From contig JAVEVE010000001.1 of assembly GCA_034005165.1 (NCBI GenBank), positions 62,001-126,000 on the forward strand: a stretch of 64,000 nucleotides of DNA. The letters run 5' to 3'. Numbering within the stretch: the first letter of the stretch is position 1; every line of letters begins with the position of its first letter. The position numbers and the translations under genes are program-made. Of the stretch, positions 36,057 to 44,491 are shown piece by piece. The notes under the pieces were generated by a model. It saw only the letters and a list, made by a program, of their open reading frames with translations, did not search any database and was not told where the DNA came from. Origin of the DNA: UBA1573 sp034005165 (GTDB lineage: Bacteria > Pseudomonadota > Alphaproteobacteria > Micavibrionales > Micavibrionaceae).

Positions 36057-38705
36057 ATGCTCGATAAAACTTTTGACCACAAACAGATCGAAAAAAACCA
36101 TTACCAGAAATGGGAAGATTCAGGACTGTTTGAATGTCACCCTAAAATGGATACGTCACCATTCACCATTATGATGCCACCGCCAAACGTGACGGGAACA
36201 TTGCACATGGGGCATGCCTTTACCAATACCATTCAGGATGTGATGATCCGTTATAATCGGATGAAAGGTAAAGATGCATTGTGGATGCCTGGCACAGACC
36301 ATGCGGGTATAGCGACGCAAATGGTTGTCGAGCGCAAACTTGAAGCGGAAGGGCAGCCATCCCGTCGCGAAATGGGCCGTGAGGCATTCCTTGAAAAAGT
36401 TTGGGAATGGAAAGAATATTCGGGCGGTACAATCACCAGCCAACTGCGCCGTCTGGGATCAACACCGGATTGGAGCCGTGAACGATTCACAATGGACGAG
36501 GGACTAAGCAAAGCTGTCGCAAAAGTATTCGTTCAGCTCTACAAAGAAAAACTCATTTATAAAGACAATCGTCTGGTGAACTGGGACCCGAAACTTCTGA
36601 CGGCAATTTCAGATTTGGAAGTTATTCAAAAAGAAGTTAAAGGCCATATGTGGTATATTCGTTATCCTGTTGAAGGAAATCAAGAGCGGTATATTACCAT
36701 CGCGACAACGCGCCCTGAAACCATGTTGGGTGATACGGCAATTGTGGTAAATCCGGAGGATGAACGCTACAAAGATTTGATCGGAAAATTTGCAGTCCTG
36801 CCGATTGTTGGCCGCCTAATCAAAATCATTGCAGACGAATATGTTGACATGGAACTTGGAACTGGTGCGATGAAGGTCACGCCTGCCCATGATTTTAACG
36901 ACTTTGAAATAGGTCGCCGTCATAACCTCGAAATGATCAGCATTCTTGATATCCATGCCAAAGTAAATGAGAATGCACCTAAAGAATACCAAGGACTTGA
37001 TCGTTACGATGCACGTAAAAAGATTTTGGCTGAACTGGAAGCGCAGGACCTTCTCGATAAAGTGGATAATATTACGCATATGGTTCCATACGGAGATCGC
37101 TCTGATTTGGTAATTGAACCATTCCTGACAGAACAATGGTATTGCGATGCCAAAACTTTGGCAGGGCCGGCAATCGAAGCTGTTGAAACAGGCAAAACAG
37201 TATTCGTTCCTAAAAACTGGGAAAATACGTTCTTTGAGTGGATGAGGAACATTCAGCCTTGGTGCATTTCGCGTCAGTTATGGTGGGGGCATCAAATTCC
37301 TGCATGGTATGATGAAGACGGAAAAGTCTATGTTGCAGAAACAGAAGAAGAGGCCCAAGCTGAGGCGGGGGCAGGAGTTAAACTACGCCGCGATGAAGAT
37401 GTTCTGGACACATGGTTCTCGTCTGCCTTGTGGCCGTTCTCGACGTTGGGGTGGCCGGAAAAAACGCCTGAGCTTGCCAAATACTATCCTGGCAATGTCT
37501 TGTGCACCGGATTTGATATTATCTTCTTCTGGGTCGCTCGCATGATGATGATGGGCATACACTTCATGGGAGATGTGCCATTCAAGACAGTTTACATGCA
37601 CGCGCTTGTCAGAGATGCCAAGGGACAAAAAATGTCCAAATCCAAAGGGAATGTTATTGACCCTCTGGACATCATTGAGAAATACGGTGCTGATGCATTG
37701 CGCTTCTGCTTGACCGCCATGGCAGCTCAAGGGCGCGATATTCGCCTTTCTGATGACCGTATCGAAGGCTACCGTAACTTCGCAACCAAAATCTGGAATG
37801 CCACACGTTACTGCGAAATGAACGGCTGCTTGCCGAGTGCCGATTTCAAACCTGAAAACGCAAAAGCAACCATCAATCAATGGATTGTCGGACAAGTTAT
37901 GGATGTCCAAAAAACCATTGATAAAAACATGGAAGAATATCGCTTTAATGATGCAGCAGGAGCAATCTACCAATTTGTCTGGGGAACATTCTGTGACTGG
38001 TATTTGGAATTTACCAAACCGCTTCTTGGTGAAGGCAATACAGACGATGCTCTAAAACAAGAAACACGCGATATGACAGGCTGGGTTCTGGATCAAATCC
38101 TGACACTGCTCAACCCGTTCATGCCGTACATCACCGAAGAGCTCTATGAAAGCATTGCAGTTCGTCCGAAGGATGCACTGCTCATGGGGCAACCTTGGCC
38201 AGTCTATGCAGCTGAGCTTTATAGCGATGCTGCAAAAGCAGAGATGGATTGGGTGATGCGCCTTATCACTGAAATCCGTTCAGTCCGCTCTGATATGAAC
38301 GTACCTGCGGGCGCAAAAATCCAAATGATGATTAAAGACGCAAGCGAGCAAACCAAAGCGCGTATTGCAGCCTATGAAGAAATCATCGGACGCATGGCAC
38401 GTATCGAGAAAATCGAATTGGTCAGTGCCGCTCCAAAAGGCTCGATCCAGACCATTCTGGACGAAGCAACAATCATTCTGCCGATTGCCGAGATCATTGA
38501 TCTCGATAAAGAGCGTGAACGTCTTAAAAAGGAAATCGACAAACTTGCAGCAAATATCAATCGCATAGATATAAAGCTTGCTGATGAGAAATTCGTCAAC
38601 AATGCGCCTGCTGACATTATCGCGGAACAAAAAGCCCGCCGTGAGGAGAGCGAAACAGTCATGAAAAAACTGTCACAAGCCTTGAAACAATTAGAAGCCG
38701 CTTAG
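36057..38705 (+). CDS. valS: Valyl-tRNA synthetase
   Basis: Charges tRNA-Val. A class I synthetase of 882 residues with the HIGH-type motif HMGH at 50-53, a CP1 editing domain with TTRPETMLGDTA, the KMSKS motif at 525-529 (GQKMSKSKGNVIDP), an anticodon-binding helical domain and a C-terminal coiled-coil arm (from about DLDKERERLKKEIDKL). All parts are intact and the length is normal. Confidence 0.98.
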   Translation: MLDKTFDHKQIEKNHYQKWEDSGLFECHPKMDTSPFTIMMPPPNVTGTLHMGHAFTNTIQDVMIRYNRMKGKDALWMPGTDHAGIATQMVVERKLEAEGQPSRREMGREAFLEKVWEWKEYSGGTITSQLRRLGSTPDWSRERFTMDEGLSKAVAKVFVQLYKEKLIYKDNRLVNWDPKLLTAISDLEVIQKEVKGHMWYIRYPVEGNQERYITIATTRPETMLGDTAIVVNPEDERYKDLIGKFAVLPIVGRLIKIIADEYVDMELGTGAMKVTPAHDFNDFEIGRRHNLEMISILDIHAKVNENAPKEYQGLDRYDARKKILAELEAQDLLDKVDNITHMVPYGDRSDLVIEPFLTEQWYCDAKTLAGPAIEAVETGKTVFVPKNWENTFFEWMRNIQPWCISRQLWWGHQIPAWYDEDGKVYVAETEEEAQAEAGAGVKLRRDEDVLDTWFSSALWPFSTLGWPEKTPELAKYYPGNVLCTGFDIIFFWVARMMMMGIHFMGDVPFKTVYMHALVRDAKGQKMSKSKGNVIDPLDIIEKYGADALRFCLTAMAAQGRDIRLSDDRIEGYRNFATKIWNATRYCEMNGCLPSADFKPENAKATINQWIVGQVMDVQKTIDKNMEEYRFNDAAGAIYQFVWGTFCDWYLEFTKPLLGEGNTDDALKQETRDMTGWVLDQILTLLNPFMPYITEELYESIAVRPKDALLMGQPWPVYAAELYSDAAKAEMDWVMRLITEIRSVRSDMNVPAGAKIQMMIKDASEQTKARIAAYEEIIGRMARIEKIELVSAAPKGSIQTILDEATIILPIAEIIDLDKERERLKKEIDKLAANINRIDIKLADEKFVNNAPADIIAEQKARREESETVMKKLSQALKQLEAA

Positions 38706-38735
38706 AATATATACAGATTCATAATCCTCTTCAGA

Positions 38736-38769
38736 ATAGGGCTGCTGTTTGGTGGCCCTATGCTTTTTT
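38736..38769 (+). terminator. Terminator after valS
   Basis: Stem ATAGGGC/GCCCTAT with a 12-base loop, followed by GC and six T residues. Confidence 0.75.
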
Positions 38770-38895
38770 ATAGAAATATATTTCAAAAGGATAGATGTGT
38801 GAGTTTCTTTGCACAGAAAAGCATAATAGTGTCATAATATAAAAAGCTACATTTCACTCATCATCTCGCCATATATCAACAAAGAGGTTCCCAAG

Positions 38896-39876
38896 ATGAT
38901 TACAACCTATTCAAGAGAAAACGGGAAAACAGTTGTTCAGGAGATGTTTACAGTTGAAGATTTCCCCTCAGATGTAGTTTGGGTCGATATGGTGTCGCCA
39001 ACAGCGGATGAGATGGATTTGGTTGAGTCTCTTCTGCATATCGAGCTGCCGAATAAAGGTGAAGTCTGGAAGAATCATGTTCTTAACAGGCTCTATGTTG
39101 AGGATGGAGTTGCGTATATGACTGCCGCACTCATCAATAAAATAAATACGCCTTATCCTGAAACGGTTGCCGTGACCTTTATCGTGGGGAAAAGATTTTT
39201 TCTAACGATGCGTGAAATATCTCCGACATCCTTCAAGATTTTTTCTGAGCGCATCATGAAGCAGGGAGGCCTCTTTGAAACACCATCCAACTTGGCGGAA
39301 GGACTATTCGAAGAAATGATTATCCGCGTAGCGCACAACTCCGAACAGTTGGTCGATACACTGGATGAGCTCTCGCACAATATTTTTTCGACAGATGTCT
39401 TCGAAGAGAAAAAACAGAGGAATGCAACTGCAGTCATGAAAAATGCCCTGAAATCTTTAGGGGCGGCAGTAGATTTGAATTCAAAAATTAACGAAAGCCT
39501 ACATACCTTCCTGAGAATGCTGCACTTCTTCAAGCAATGGTCGCAGGCTCATCCAGCAAAAGACCCCAGCATTGACATTCTTATTTCCGATACTCAAGCC
39601 CTAGTTCAGCAAACGGCATTCTTGTCAGATAAAGCAACGTTCCAGCTAGATGCAACGCTCGGCATGATTAACGTCGAACAAAACTTGATTATCAAGATTT
39701 TTTCGATTGTAACTGTATTCTTCTTACCTGCGACACTTGTCTCAAGCATTTACGGAATGAACTTCGGGCATATGCCGGAGCTACATTGGGTGTGGGGATA
39801 TCCGTTTGCACTGATGCTAATGGTAATATGCGCTGTCGTTCCTCATGTCTATTTCAGAAGAAAAGGCTGGATGTAG
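38896..39876 (+). CDS. corA: CorA-family divalent cation transporter
   Basis: Pentameric inner-membrane Mg or Co channel. The 326 residues have a large cytoplasmic N-terminal domain and two C-terminal membrane helices. The signature GMN loop is present in SIYGMNFGHMPELHW, just after the first helix, and a basic C-terminus (YFRRKGWM) follows the second, as in the family. GAGG lies upstream of the ATG. A single-gene unit ending in a bidirectional hairpin. Confidence 0.93.
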   Translation: MITTYSRENGKTVVQEMFTVEDFPSDVVWVDMVSPTADEMDLVESLLHIELPNKGEVWKNHVLNRLYVEDGVAYMTAALINKINTPYPETVAVTFIVGKRFFLTMREISPTSFKIFSERIMKQGGLFETPSNLAEGLFEEMIIRVAHNSEQLVDTLDELSHNIFSTDVFEEKKQRNATAVMKNALKSLGAAVDLNSKINESLHTFLRMLHFFKQWSQAHPAKDPSIDILISDTQALVQQTAFLSDKATFQLDATLGMINVEQNLIIKIFSIVTVFFLPATLVSSIYGMNFGHMPELHWVWGYPFALMLMVICAVVPHVYFRRKGWM

Positions 39877-39881
39877 CGCAT

Positions 39882-39917
39882 AAAAAAAACCCCGGATTGC
39901 TTACGCTCACCGGGGTC
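39882..39917 (-). terminator. Terminator between corA and rpmE, strongest for the minus strand
   Basis: On the minus strand ACCCCGG, a 14-base loop, CCGGGGT and eight T residues. It ends rpmE transcription. It begins only six bases after the corA stop and may act on both strands, although the plus strand has no T-tract. A second short hairpin (ATCAGGA/TCCTGAT) lies next to it. Confidence 0.8.
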
Positions 39918-39968
39918 ATCAGTTCTACCTCATCAGGAGTTTTCCTGATCTTGTTTCGCTGCGGACGA

Positions 39969-40232
39969 CTATTTGTCTTCTTTTTCTTCTTGACGACCAG
40001 CAGTTTGAACGCCGGCAGACAGGAAGCTACCAAAGCGTTTTTCGAATTTCGACAATTGACCTTTTTCAGTAATCTTGGTCACGCCGCCTTTCCAAGCAGG
40101 GTGAGACAGACAATCAATGTCCAAACGCATTGTATCGCCGGCTTTGCCCCAAGTGGTGCGGGTTTTGTATTCTGTACCATCGGTCATAACGACAGTAATC
40201 TCGTGATAATCTGGGTGGATATCGGCTTTCAT
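39969..40232 (-). CDS. rpmE: Ribosomal protein L31
   Basis: Small protein of the large ribosomal subunit bridging the two subunits. The 87 residues begin MKADIHPDYHEITVVMTDG and contain TWGKAGDTMRLDID and SHPAWKGG, the family core. Only one cysteine (41) is present, so this is the zinc-free form. The C-terminal tail is charged (RQEEKEDK). AGGAG lies nine bases before the ATG. It is usually found as a single gene. Confidence 0.95.
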   Translation of the reverse strand: MKADIHPDYHEITVVMTDGTEYKTRTTWGKAGDTMRLDIDCLSHPAWKGGVTKITEKGQLSKFEKRFGSFLSAGVQTAGRQEEKEDK

Positions 40233-40352
40233 GGCCTTGTACTCCTAAATTCTAATTCTTTTACAATCTATCTGTGGCAGGACTTATAGCAGCCAAAGCC
40301 CCTTTAAATCAAGGGATTTATTAAATATTTTTTTTCATTATAAATCAATAAG

Positions 40353-41423
40353 TTATGATTTTACAGCTACGGATTTTCCAACAGATTTCAAGTCTGTAAA
40401 CGCTTCAGACAGGCGATCAATCATGGATTTCTCGCATTCGCGAAGCCAAACACGTGGATCATATTGTTTTTTATAGGGTTTTCCTGATTCAGGATCGATT
40501 TGGTGGAAGAAAGCCATTTCATTGTCCCTCACATATTTTCCGACTCCATGAGCAAACGCAAACTGGGTATCTGTATCAATATTCATTTTGAAAACGCCAT
40601 ATTCAAGGCTCTCGTGAATCTTTTCTTTTTCCGAGCCCGATCCTCCGTGGAAAACAAGATCAAGCGGATTTACACCCAATCCTTTTTCATCCGCCACCAT
40701 CAACTGCGAGTTCTTGAGAATTTCCGGACGAAGCTGGACGTTTCCGGGGGCATAAACGCCATGGACATTCCCGAAAGATGCTGCAACTGAGAAATGCCCT
40801 AAGGGGGCAAGCACATCATATGCATACATAACATCCTCAGGCTGGGTATAAAGGCGCGCATTGTCGACATCATCAGAACCAACACCGTCTTCTTCACCGC
40901 CTGTGCAACCCAATTCAATTTCAATGCTCATATCTATTGCGGCCATCCGCTTTAAAAGTCGTGCGCATTCTGAAATATTTTCCTCCAAGCTCTCCTCCGA
41001 AAGGTCAATCATATGGGAAGAGAAAAGAGGGCGACCATGCTGCTTATAGTAAGCCTCTCCATGGTCGAGCATAGCCTCCACCCATGGGATGAGTTTCTTA
41101 TTAGCATGATCAGTGTGGAGAACCACACACACCCCGTAATGTTGAGCCATTAAGTGTACGTGCAGTGCAGCAGAAACCGCTCCCAAAACTTTTGCCTGAA
41201 AACTATCAGGAAACCCTTTTCCTGCAAAGAATTCTGCACCGCCGTTAGAAAGCTGGATAATGACATCTGACTTATTCTTTGCGGCGGCTTCCAATACAGC
41301 ATTGGCTGTATTTGTTCCTGTCACGTTGACAGCGGGAAGGGCATAGCGACCTTCTTTACATGCTTGTACAAGGGAGAGGTAATCCTTGCCGGTAACAACA
41401 CCCGGCTTCAAAGATATAGTCAT
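40353..41423 (-). CDS. fbaA: Fructose-bisphosphate aldolase, class II
   Basis: Zinc-dependent aldolase of glycolysis and gluconeogenesis. The 356 residues match the long (type A, E. coli FbaA-like) form: VVLHTDHANKK with the catalytic Asp and first zinc His, ELGCTGGEEDGV, the second zinc His in FGNVHGVYAPGN, and the phosphate-binding LVFHGGSGSEKEKI. It is near gap and tkt but separated by other genes. The ribosome binding site is weak. Confidence 0.96.
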   Translation of the reverse strand: MTISLKPGVVTGKDYLSLVQACKEGRYALPAVNVTGTNTANAVLEAAAKNKSDVIIQLSNGGAEFFAGKGFPDSFQAKVLGAVSAALHVHLMAQHYGVCVVLHTDHANKKLIPWVEAMLDHGEAYYKQHGRPLFSSHMIDLSEESLEENISECARLLKRMAAIDMSIEIELGCTGGEEDGVGSDDVDNARLYTQPEDVMYAYDVLAPLGHFSVAASFGNVHGVYAPGNVQLRPEILKNSQLMVADEKGLGVNPLDLVFHGGSGSEKEKIHESLEYGVFKMNIDTDTQFAFAHGVGKYVRDNEMAFFHQIDPESGKPYKKQYDPRVWLRECEKSMIDRLSEAFTDLKSVGKSVAVKS

Positions 41424-41513
41424 TCGTTTTCTCGCAAAAAAGGGTTAAGTCCGAAGAGCATATAGCCACTGGAAATCACTTTCAATTCAGAATGTGATGC
41501 TAAAAAAACAAAA

Positions 41514-41538
41514 TAAAAAAAGCCGACAAATAGTCGGC
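41514..41538 (-). terminator. Terminator of the winged-helix/58-residue gene operon
   Basis: On the minus strand GCCGAC, loop TATTT, GTCGGC and then seven T residues, 25 bases after the stop of the small gene. Confidence 0.85.
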
Positions 41539-41562
41539 CCTTCTTCTGATAACACACCGGAT

Positions 41563-41739
41563 CTAACTGAGTTTGAGTTCGCCCGGTTTTGGCTCTCTGT
41601 TCTTGTCAGGAGCAGGGGTGGGTGGATTATTAAAGCCCCAATGCGCAGACAGAGAAAGAGAAGAGCCACCAGAGAGTGCTCTTTCCGCCAATTTTAAACC
41701 GCCTTCGGTTAATCTGGATGCTTTTACAAACTGTACCAT
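41563..41739 (-). CDS. 58-residue small protein, second gene of a regulator operon
   Basis: A short frame below the usual length cut-off. The ATG at 41739 lies one base after the TAA of the winged-helix gene, and the frame ends 25 bases before a good terminator, so it sits exactly between a coupled start and a transcript end. The protein starts MVQFVKASRLTEGGLKLAER, has a Gly/Ser-rich middle, then a Pro-rich polar end (NNPPTPAPDKNREPKPGE). No family is recognised and there is no membrane segment. It may be a partner or antidote of the regulator, which is speculation. Confidence 0.6.
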   Translation of the reverse strand: MVQFVKASRLTEGGLKLAERALSGGSSLSLSAHWGFNNPPTPAPDKNREPKPGELKLS

Positions 41740-41740
41740 T

Positions 41741-42328
41741 TTATTCGTCTTCTGTTTCTAACAAACCTTGATCAACAAGGCTTTCAAATGCCCTGACATT
41801 CGTTGTGCTTGGCCCCCTGTAGGAGCGTCCGAACAATTCTTGCCGAGACGACTTCCCTAATTCGGTTGCAGTAACCAAAAGCTTTGCATCTCTTAGGGTC
41901 GGCTTGGAATTAGTGAACATACTTATAAGGCTTTCCAGGAATTTTTGCAAGTTTTGATGCGAATTATTCGCATAATTTAGAGCTAAGCCCAAATTTTTCT
42001 TGGAATATCCACAAGTTACGATGTGGACAACCCTGGCGTCAGCCTCACCTTGCTGGCGGATTATGCACCCATGGTCATAAAGCCATTCAATTTCACGGTT
42101 CATGGTTGATTTATTAACTTTTAGACGGTCCATAACCCCGCTTTGTGTGGTTCCTGGATGGGCGTCAATATCCACGAGAATTTGTGCTCTGCGAAGGGGG
42201 CAGGACGGGTCATCCCCAAGTGCGCCTACAATATGGTCTAAAACCAGCCCCATTTTTTGGACGGGACTGGTACTTGCCGCGCTGTGAGCGCTCCTTAGAC
42301 CGCTATTGAGAGTACGATTTCTTGCCAT
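41741..42328 (-). CDS. MarR-like winged-helix DNA-binding protein
   Basis: A 195-residue protein. After a polar N-terminal tail, about residues 30-115 form a winged helix: LRRAQILVDIDAHPGTTQ, a recognition helix region KVNKSTMNREIEWLYDHG and a wing with CIIRQQ...VVHIVTCGYS. The C-terminal 75 residues are helical and not recognised. It is most like MarR-type regulators or the DNA-binding domains of replication proteins. The following 58-residue gene is translationally linked. No ligand is suggested by the sequence. Confidence 0.65.
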   Translation of the reverse strand: MARNRTLNSGLRSAHSAASTSPVQKMGLVLDHIVGALGDDPSCPLRRAQILVDIDAHPGTTQSGVMDRLKVNKSTMNREIEWLYDHGCIIRQQGEADARVVHIVTCGYSKKNLGLALNYANNSHQNLQKFLESLISMFTNSKPTLRDAKLLVTATELGKSSRQELFGRSYRGPSTTNVRAFESLVDQGLLETEDE

Positions 42329-42416
42329 TACACCCCTTCATAAGCTAATTCTAGAGAATTATTAAGAATATTTTGTAAATTGCAGCGGCAAATTCGTCGA
42401 GAATCCAAAAATTGAG

Positions 42417-42911
42417 CTATTTTAAAGCTGTTTGAAGCCCTTTTAGCCCAAGCTCCATATCAGAACCGATAACATCCTTGATGCTTTGGTTATCAGCGGC
42501 AATCATAACCCCCTGAGCATTCAGGTCAGCAATAAGCTGTCCGACAGGTTTTTCAACAACATCAGCCATAACAGATATAGGGGTATCCATTAGCTTGTCC
42601 ATAGAAGCGCGAGCCAGCATCTTTCCGTTACCTTCACTTTCTTCCAACGGAATAAAGGACAGCAAAAGAAGAACCGCAAAAACACCAACAATCTTTAAAG
42701 AGAGAGGTTTGGTCATCTTTTTCTTAAAGGCGGGGAGATTGGAAATAATGTGAAACGTGGCCCCAATAACAAAGGCCCAACCTAACCACTCATGAGCTTC
42801 TTTATTCAGGCCACTGTCTAAATGAAAGAACATAAGAATACCTGTAGCCGCCATTAAGAGAAAAGCACCAGCTACGAGAGGGGTGGCCCATTTATGAAGG
42901 GAAAGTGACAT
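42417..42911 (-). CDS. DUF4405 membrane protein with C-terminal soluble domain
   Basis: The ATG at 42911 has AGGAG seven bases upstream and is preferred over an in-frame codon 42 bases earlier; 164 residues. It has three hydrophobic helices with histidines in LSLHKW, EAHEWLGWAF and ATFHIISN, the pattern of DUF4405 proteins, thought to bind b-type haem. After the third helix comes a soluble segment of about 70 residues (KLMDTPISVMADVVEKPV, then QLIADLNAQGVMI) that resembles a DUF4405-associated helical domain. The function is unknown; a redox role is inferred. Confidence 0.75.
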   Translation of the reverse strand: MSLSLHKWATPLVAGAFLLMAATGILMFFHLDSGLNKEAHEWLGWAFVIGATFHIISNLPAFKKKMTKPLSLKIVGVFAVLLLLSFIPLEESEGNGKMLARASMDKLMDTPISVMADVVEKPVGQLIADLNAQGVMIAADNQSIKDVIGSDMELGLKGLQTALK

Positions 42912-43015
42912 GATAAACTCCTGAATTGTCTTACTTATAGACTTGTACATCAAAAATTTAAAATGTCACCCACTAAAAAAGTAAACAAAATGTCGCACCG
43001 AATTATCAGTCGTTT

Positions 43016-43342
43016 CTATGTGAGATCAAGATTGGCTTCAGGATAAAGAGTACGGATATCTCTTCTGAATATATCCAAAAATTCGATGTGATAAACGATT
43101 TCAGGCTGCGCAGTGCGTATGGCATGGGTCTTTGCATCGCAAAAGTGACGTAAAAATTCGCTGTCATTTTCTCCTGCGGCCCGCATACCTGCTACTGAAA
43201 TTTCGAGACCTAACGAATTTGCAAGTTGAGCCTGCCTCTGAGCTGTTTCGAATCCCTTTGACAGCAAACTCAGGCAACCATTTAGATGCTCATCTCTACT
43301 CATGCCATGTTTTACCCGCGGAATTCTGCTTCCCTCTACCAT
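43016..43342 (-). CDS. Hypothetical 108-residue protein
   Basis: No family recognised. AAGGAG six bases before the ATG at 43342 fixes the start. The sequence is soluble, with a helical middle (LNGCLSLLSKGFETAQRQ) and a C-terminal half rich in His/Arg and acidic residues. Between it and gap lies the gap terminator, and TTGTAA-N16-TATATA (minus strand, with the -10 at 43376-43371) is a plausible own promoter, so it is probably expressed independently. Confidence 0.6.
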   Translation of the reverse strand: MVEGSRIPRVKHGMSRDEHLNGCLSLLSKGFETAQRQAQLANSLGLEISVAGMRAAGENDSEFLRHFCDAKTHAIRTAQPEIVYHIEFLDIFRRDIRTLYPEANLDLT

Positions 43343-43400
43343 TTCGATCTCCTTTAACGAATACAAAACGTATATAATATGAAAATTTTTTTTTACAATA

Positions 43401-43427
43401 AAAAAGACCGCAATAAGCGGTCTTTTT
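43401..43427 (-). terminator. Terminator after gap
   Basis: Perfect hairpin AAAAAGACCGC/GCGGTCTTTTT with an AATAA loop, 19 bases after the gap stop. It works on both strands by symmetry; on the minus strand it ends gap. Confidence 0.9.
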
Positions 43428-43445
43428 GAAAATTCTGAATATCTT

Positions 43446-44459
43446 TTAGTAACCAACGTCATGCATTTTAGCAGCCGTATCGAGCATACGATTGGAAAAT
43501 CCCCATTCATTGTCATACCAACTCATAACGCGAACCATAGTTCCATCAATAACTTTTGTACCTTCCAAAGAGAAGATAGAAGAGCGTTCATCATGGTTGA
43601 AATCTGTTGACACCAATGGCTCGGCATAATATCCGAGAATACCTTTCAGAGGGCCGTCAGCCGCAGCTTTCACAGCCGCATTGATCTCTTCAACACTTGT
43701 CGCTTTTTTGGCAACAAATTTCAAATCAACCAAAGACACGTTAGGGGTTGGAACGCGGATCGCAACACCGTCCAGCTTACCTTTTAATTCAGGCAATACT
43801 TTACCGACAGCCTTCGCCGCGCCTGTAGAAGTAGGGATCATGTTGACGGCAGCCGCACGCGCACGGTGCAAATCTTTATGCATCGTATCAACTGTGTTCT
43901 GGTCACCTGTATAAGAGTGTATGGTCGTCATAAAGCCATGCTCAATGCCGATTGCTTGCTGGATAGCATAAGCAACAGGAGCCAAGCAGTTCGTAGTACA
44001 AGACGCATTTGAAACAATCTTGTGACCGGCTTCGAGCTTGTCTGAGTTCACGCCGAAAACAACGGTGATATCCTCATCAGTTGCAGGCGCAGAAATCAAA
44101 ACTTTCTTCGCGCCGCCTTGCAAATGAAGCTCGGCTTTTTCGCGAGATGTAAAGACGCCTGAACATTCAAGAACGATATCTACACCGTACTGACCCCAAG
44201 GGATTTGAGCAGGATCACGTTGGCAGAAAACTTTCACAGGCTTGTTGTTGATCTTGATGATGTCGTCACCATCGGCAGCCACATCAAACGGGAAACGTCC
44301 GTGGACAGAGTCGTATTTCAACAAATGCGCGTTTGTTTCTGTGTTCGCCAAATCATTGATGGCAACCAACTCCACATCATTCCGACCGGATTCATACAGC
44401 GCACGGCAGACCAAACGTCCAATACGACCAAACCCGTTAATTGCTACTTTTACAGTCAT
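43446..44459 (-). CDS. gap: Glyceraldehyde-3-phosphate dehydrogenase
   Basis: Glycolytic oxidation of glyceraldehyde 3-phosphate to 1,3-bisphosphoglycerate. The chosen ATG at 44459 has AGGAG six bases upstream and gives 337 residues starting MTVKVAINGFGRIGR. Catalytic Cys154 is in SNASCTTNCLAP and His181 in TTIHSYTGDQ. Asp36 in AINDLA suggests NAD rather than NADP use. It follows tkt by 32 bases in the same operon, a common alphaproteobacterial arrangement. Confidence 0.97.
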   Translation of the reverse strand: MTVKVAINGFGRIGRLVCRALYESGRNDVELVAINDLANTETNAHLLKYDSVHGRFPFDVAADGDDIIKINNKPVKVFCQRDPAQIPWGQYGVDIVLECSGVFTSREKAELHLQGGAKKVLISAPATDEDITVVFGVNSDKLEAGHKIVSNASCTTNCLAPVAYAIQQAIGIEHGFMTTIHSYTGDQNTVDTMHKDLHRARAAAVNMIPTSTGAAKAVGKVLPELKGKLDGVAIRVPTPNVSLVDLKFVAKKATSVEEINAAVKAAADGPLKGILGYYAEPLVSTDFNHDERSSIFSLEGTKVIDGTMVRVMSWYDNEWGFSNRMLDTAAKMHDVGY

Positions 44460-44491
44460 GTTTTTCTCCTCTATAGAAAACAAATAAATTT

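Noticed and set aside
41487..41669. 60-residue minus-strand frame below the winged-helix gene
   Set aside because: It runs through the terminator at 41514-41538, while the 58-residue frame in another phase starts one base after the regulator stop and ends before that terminator.
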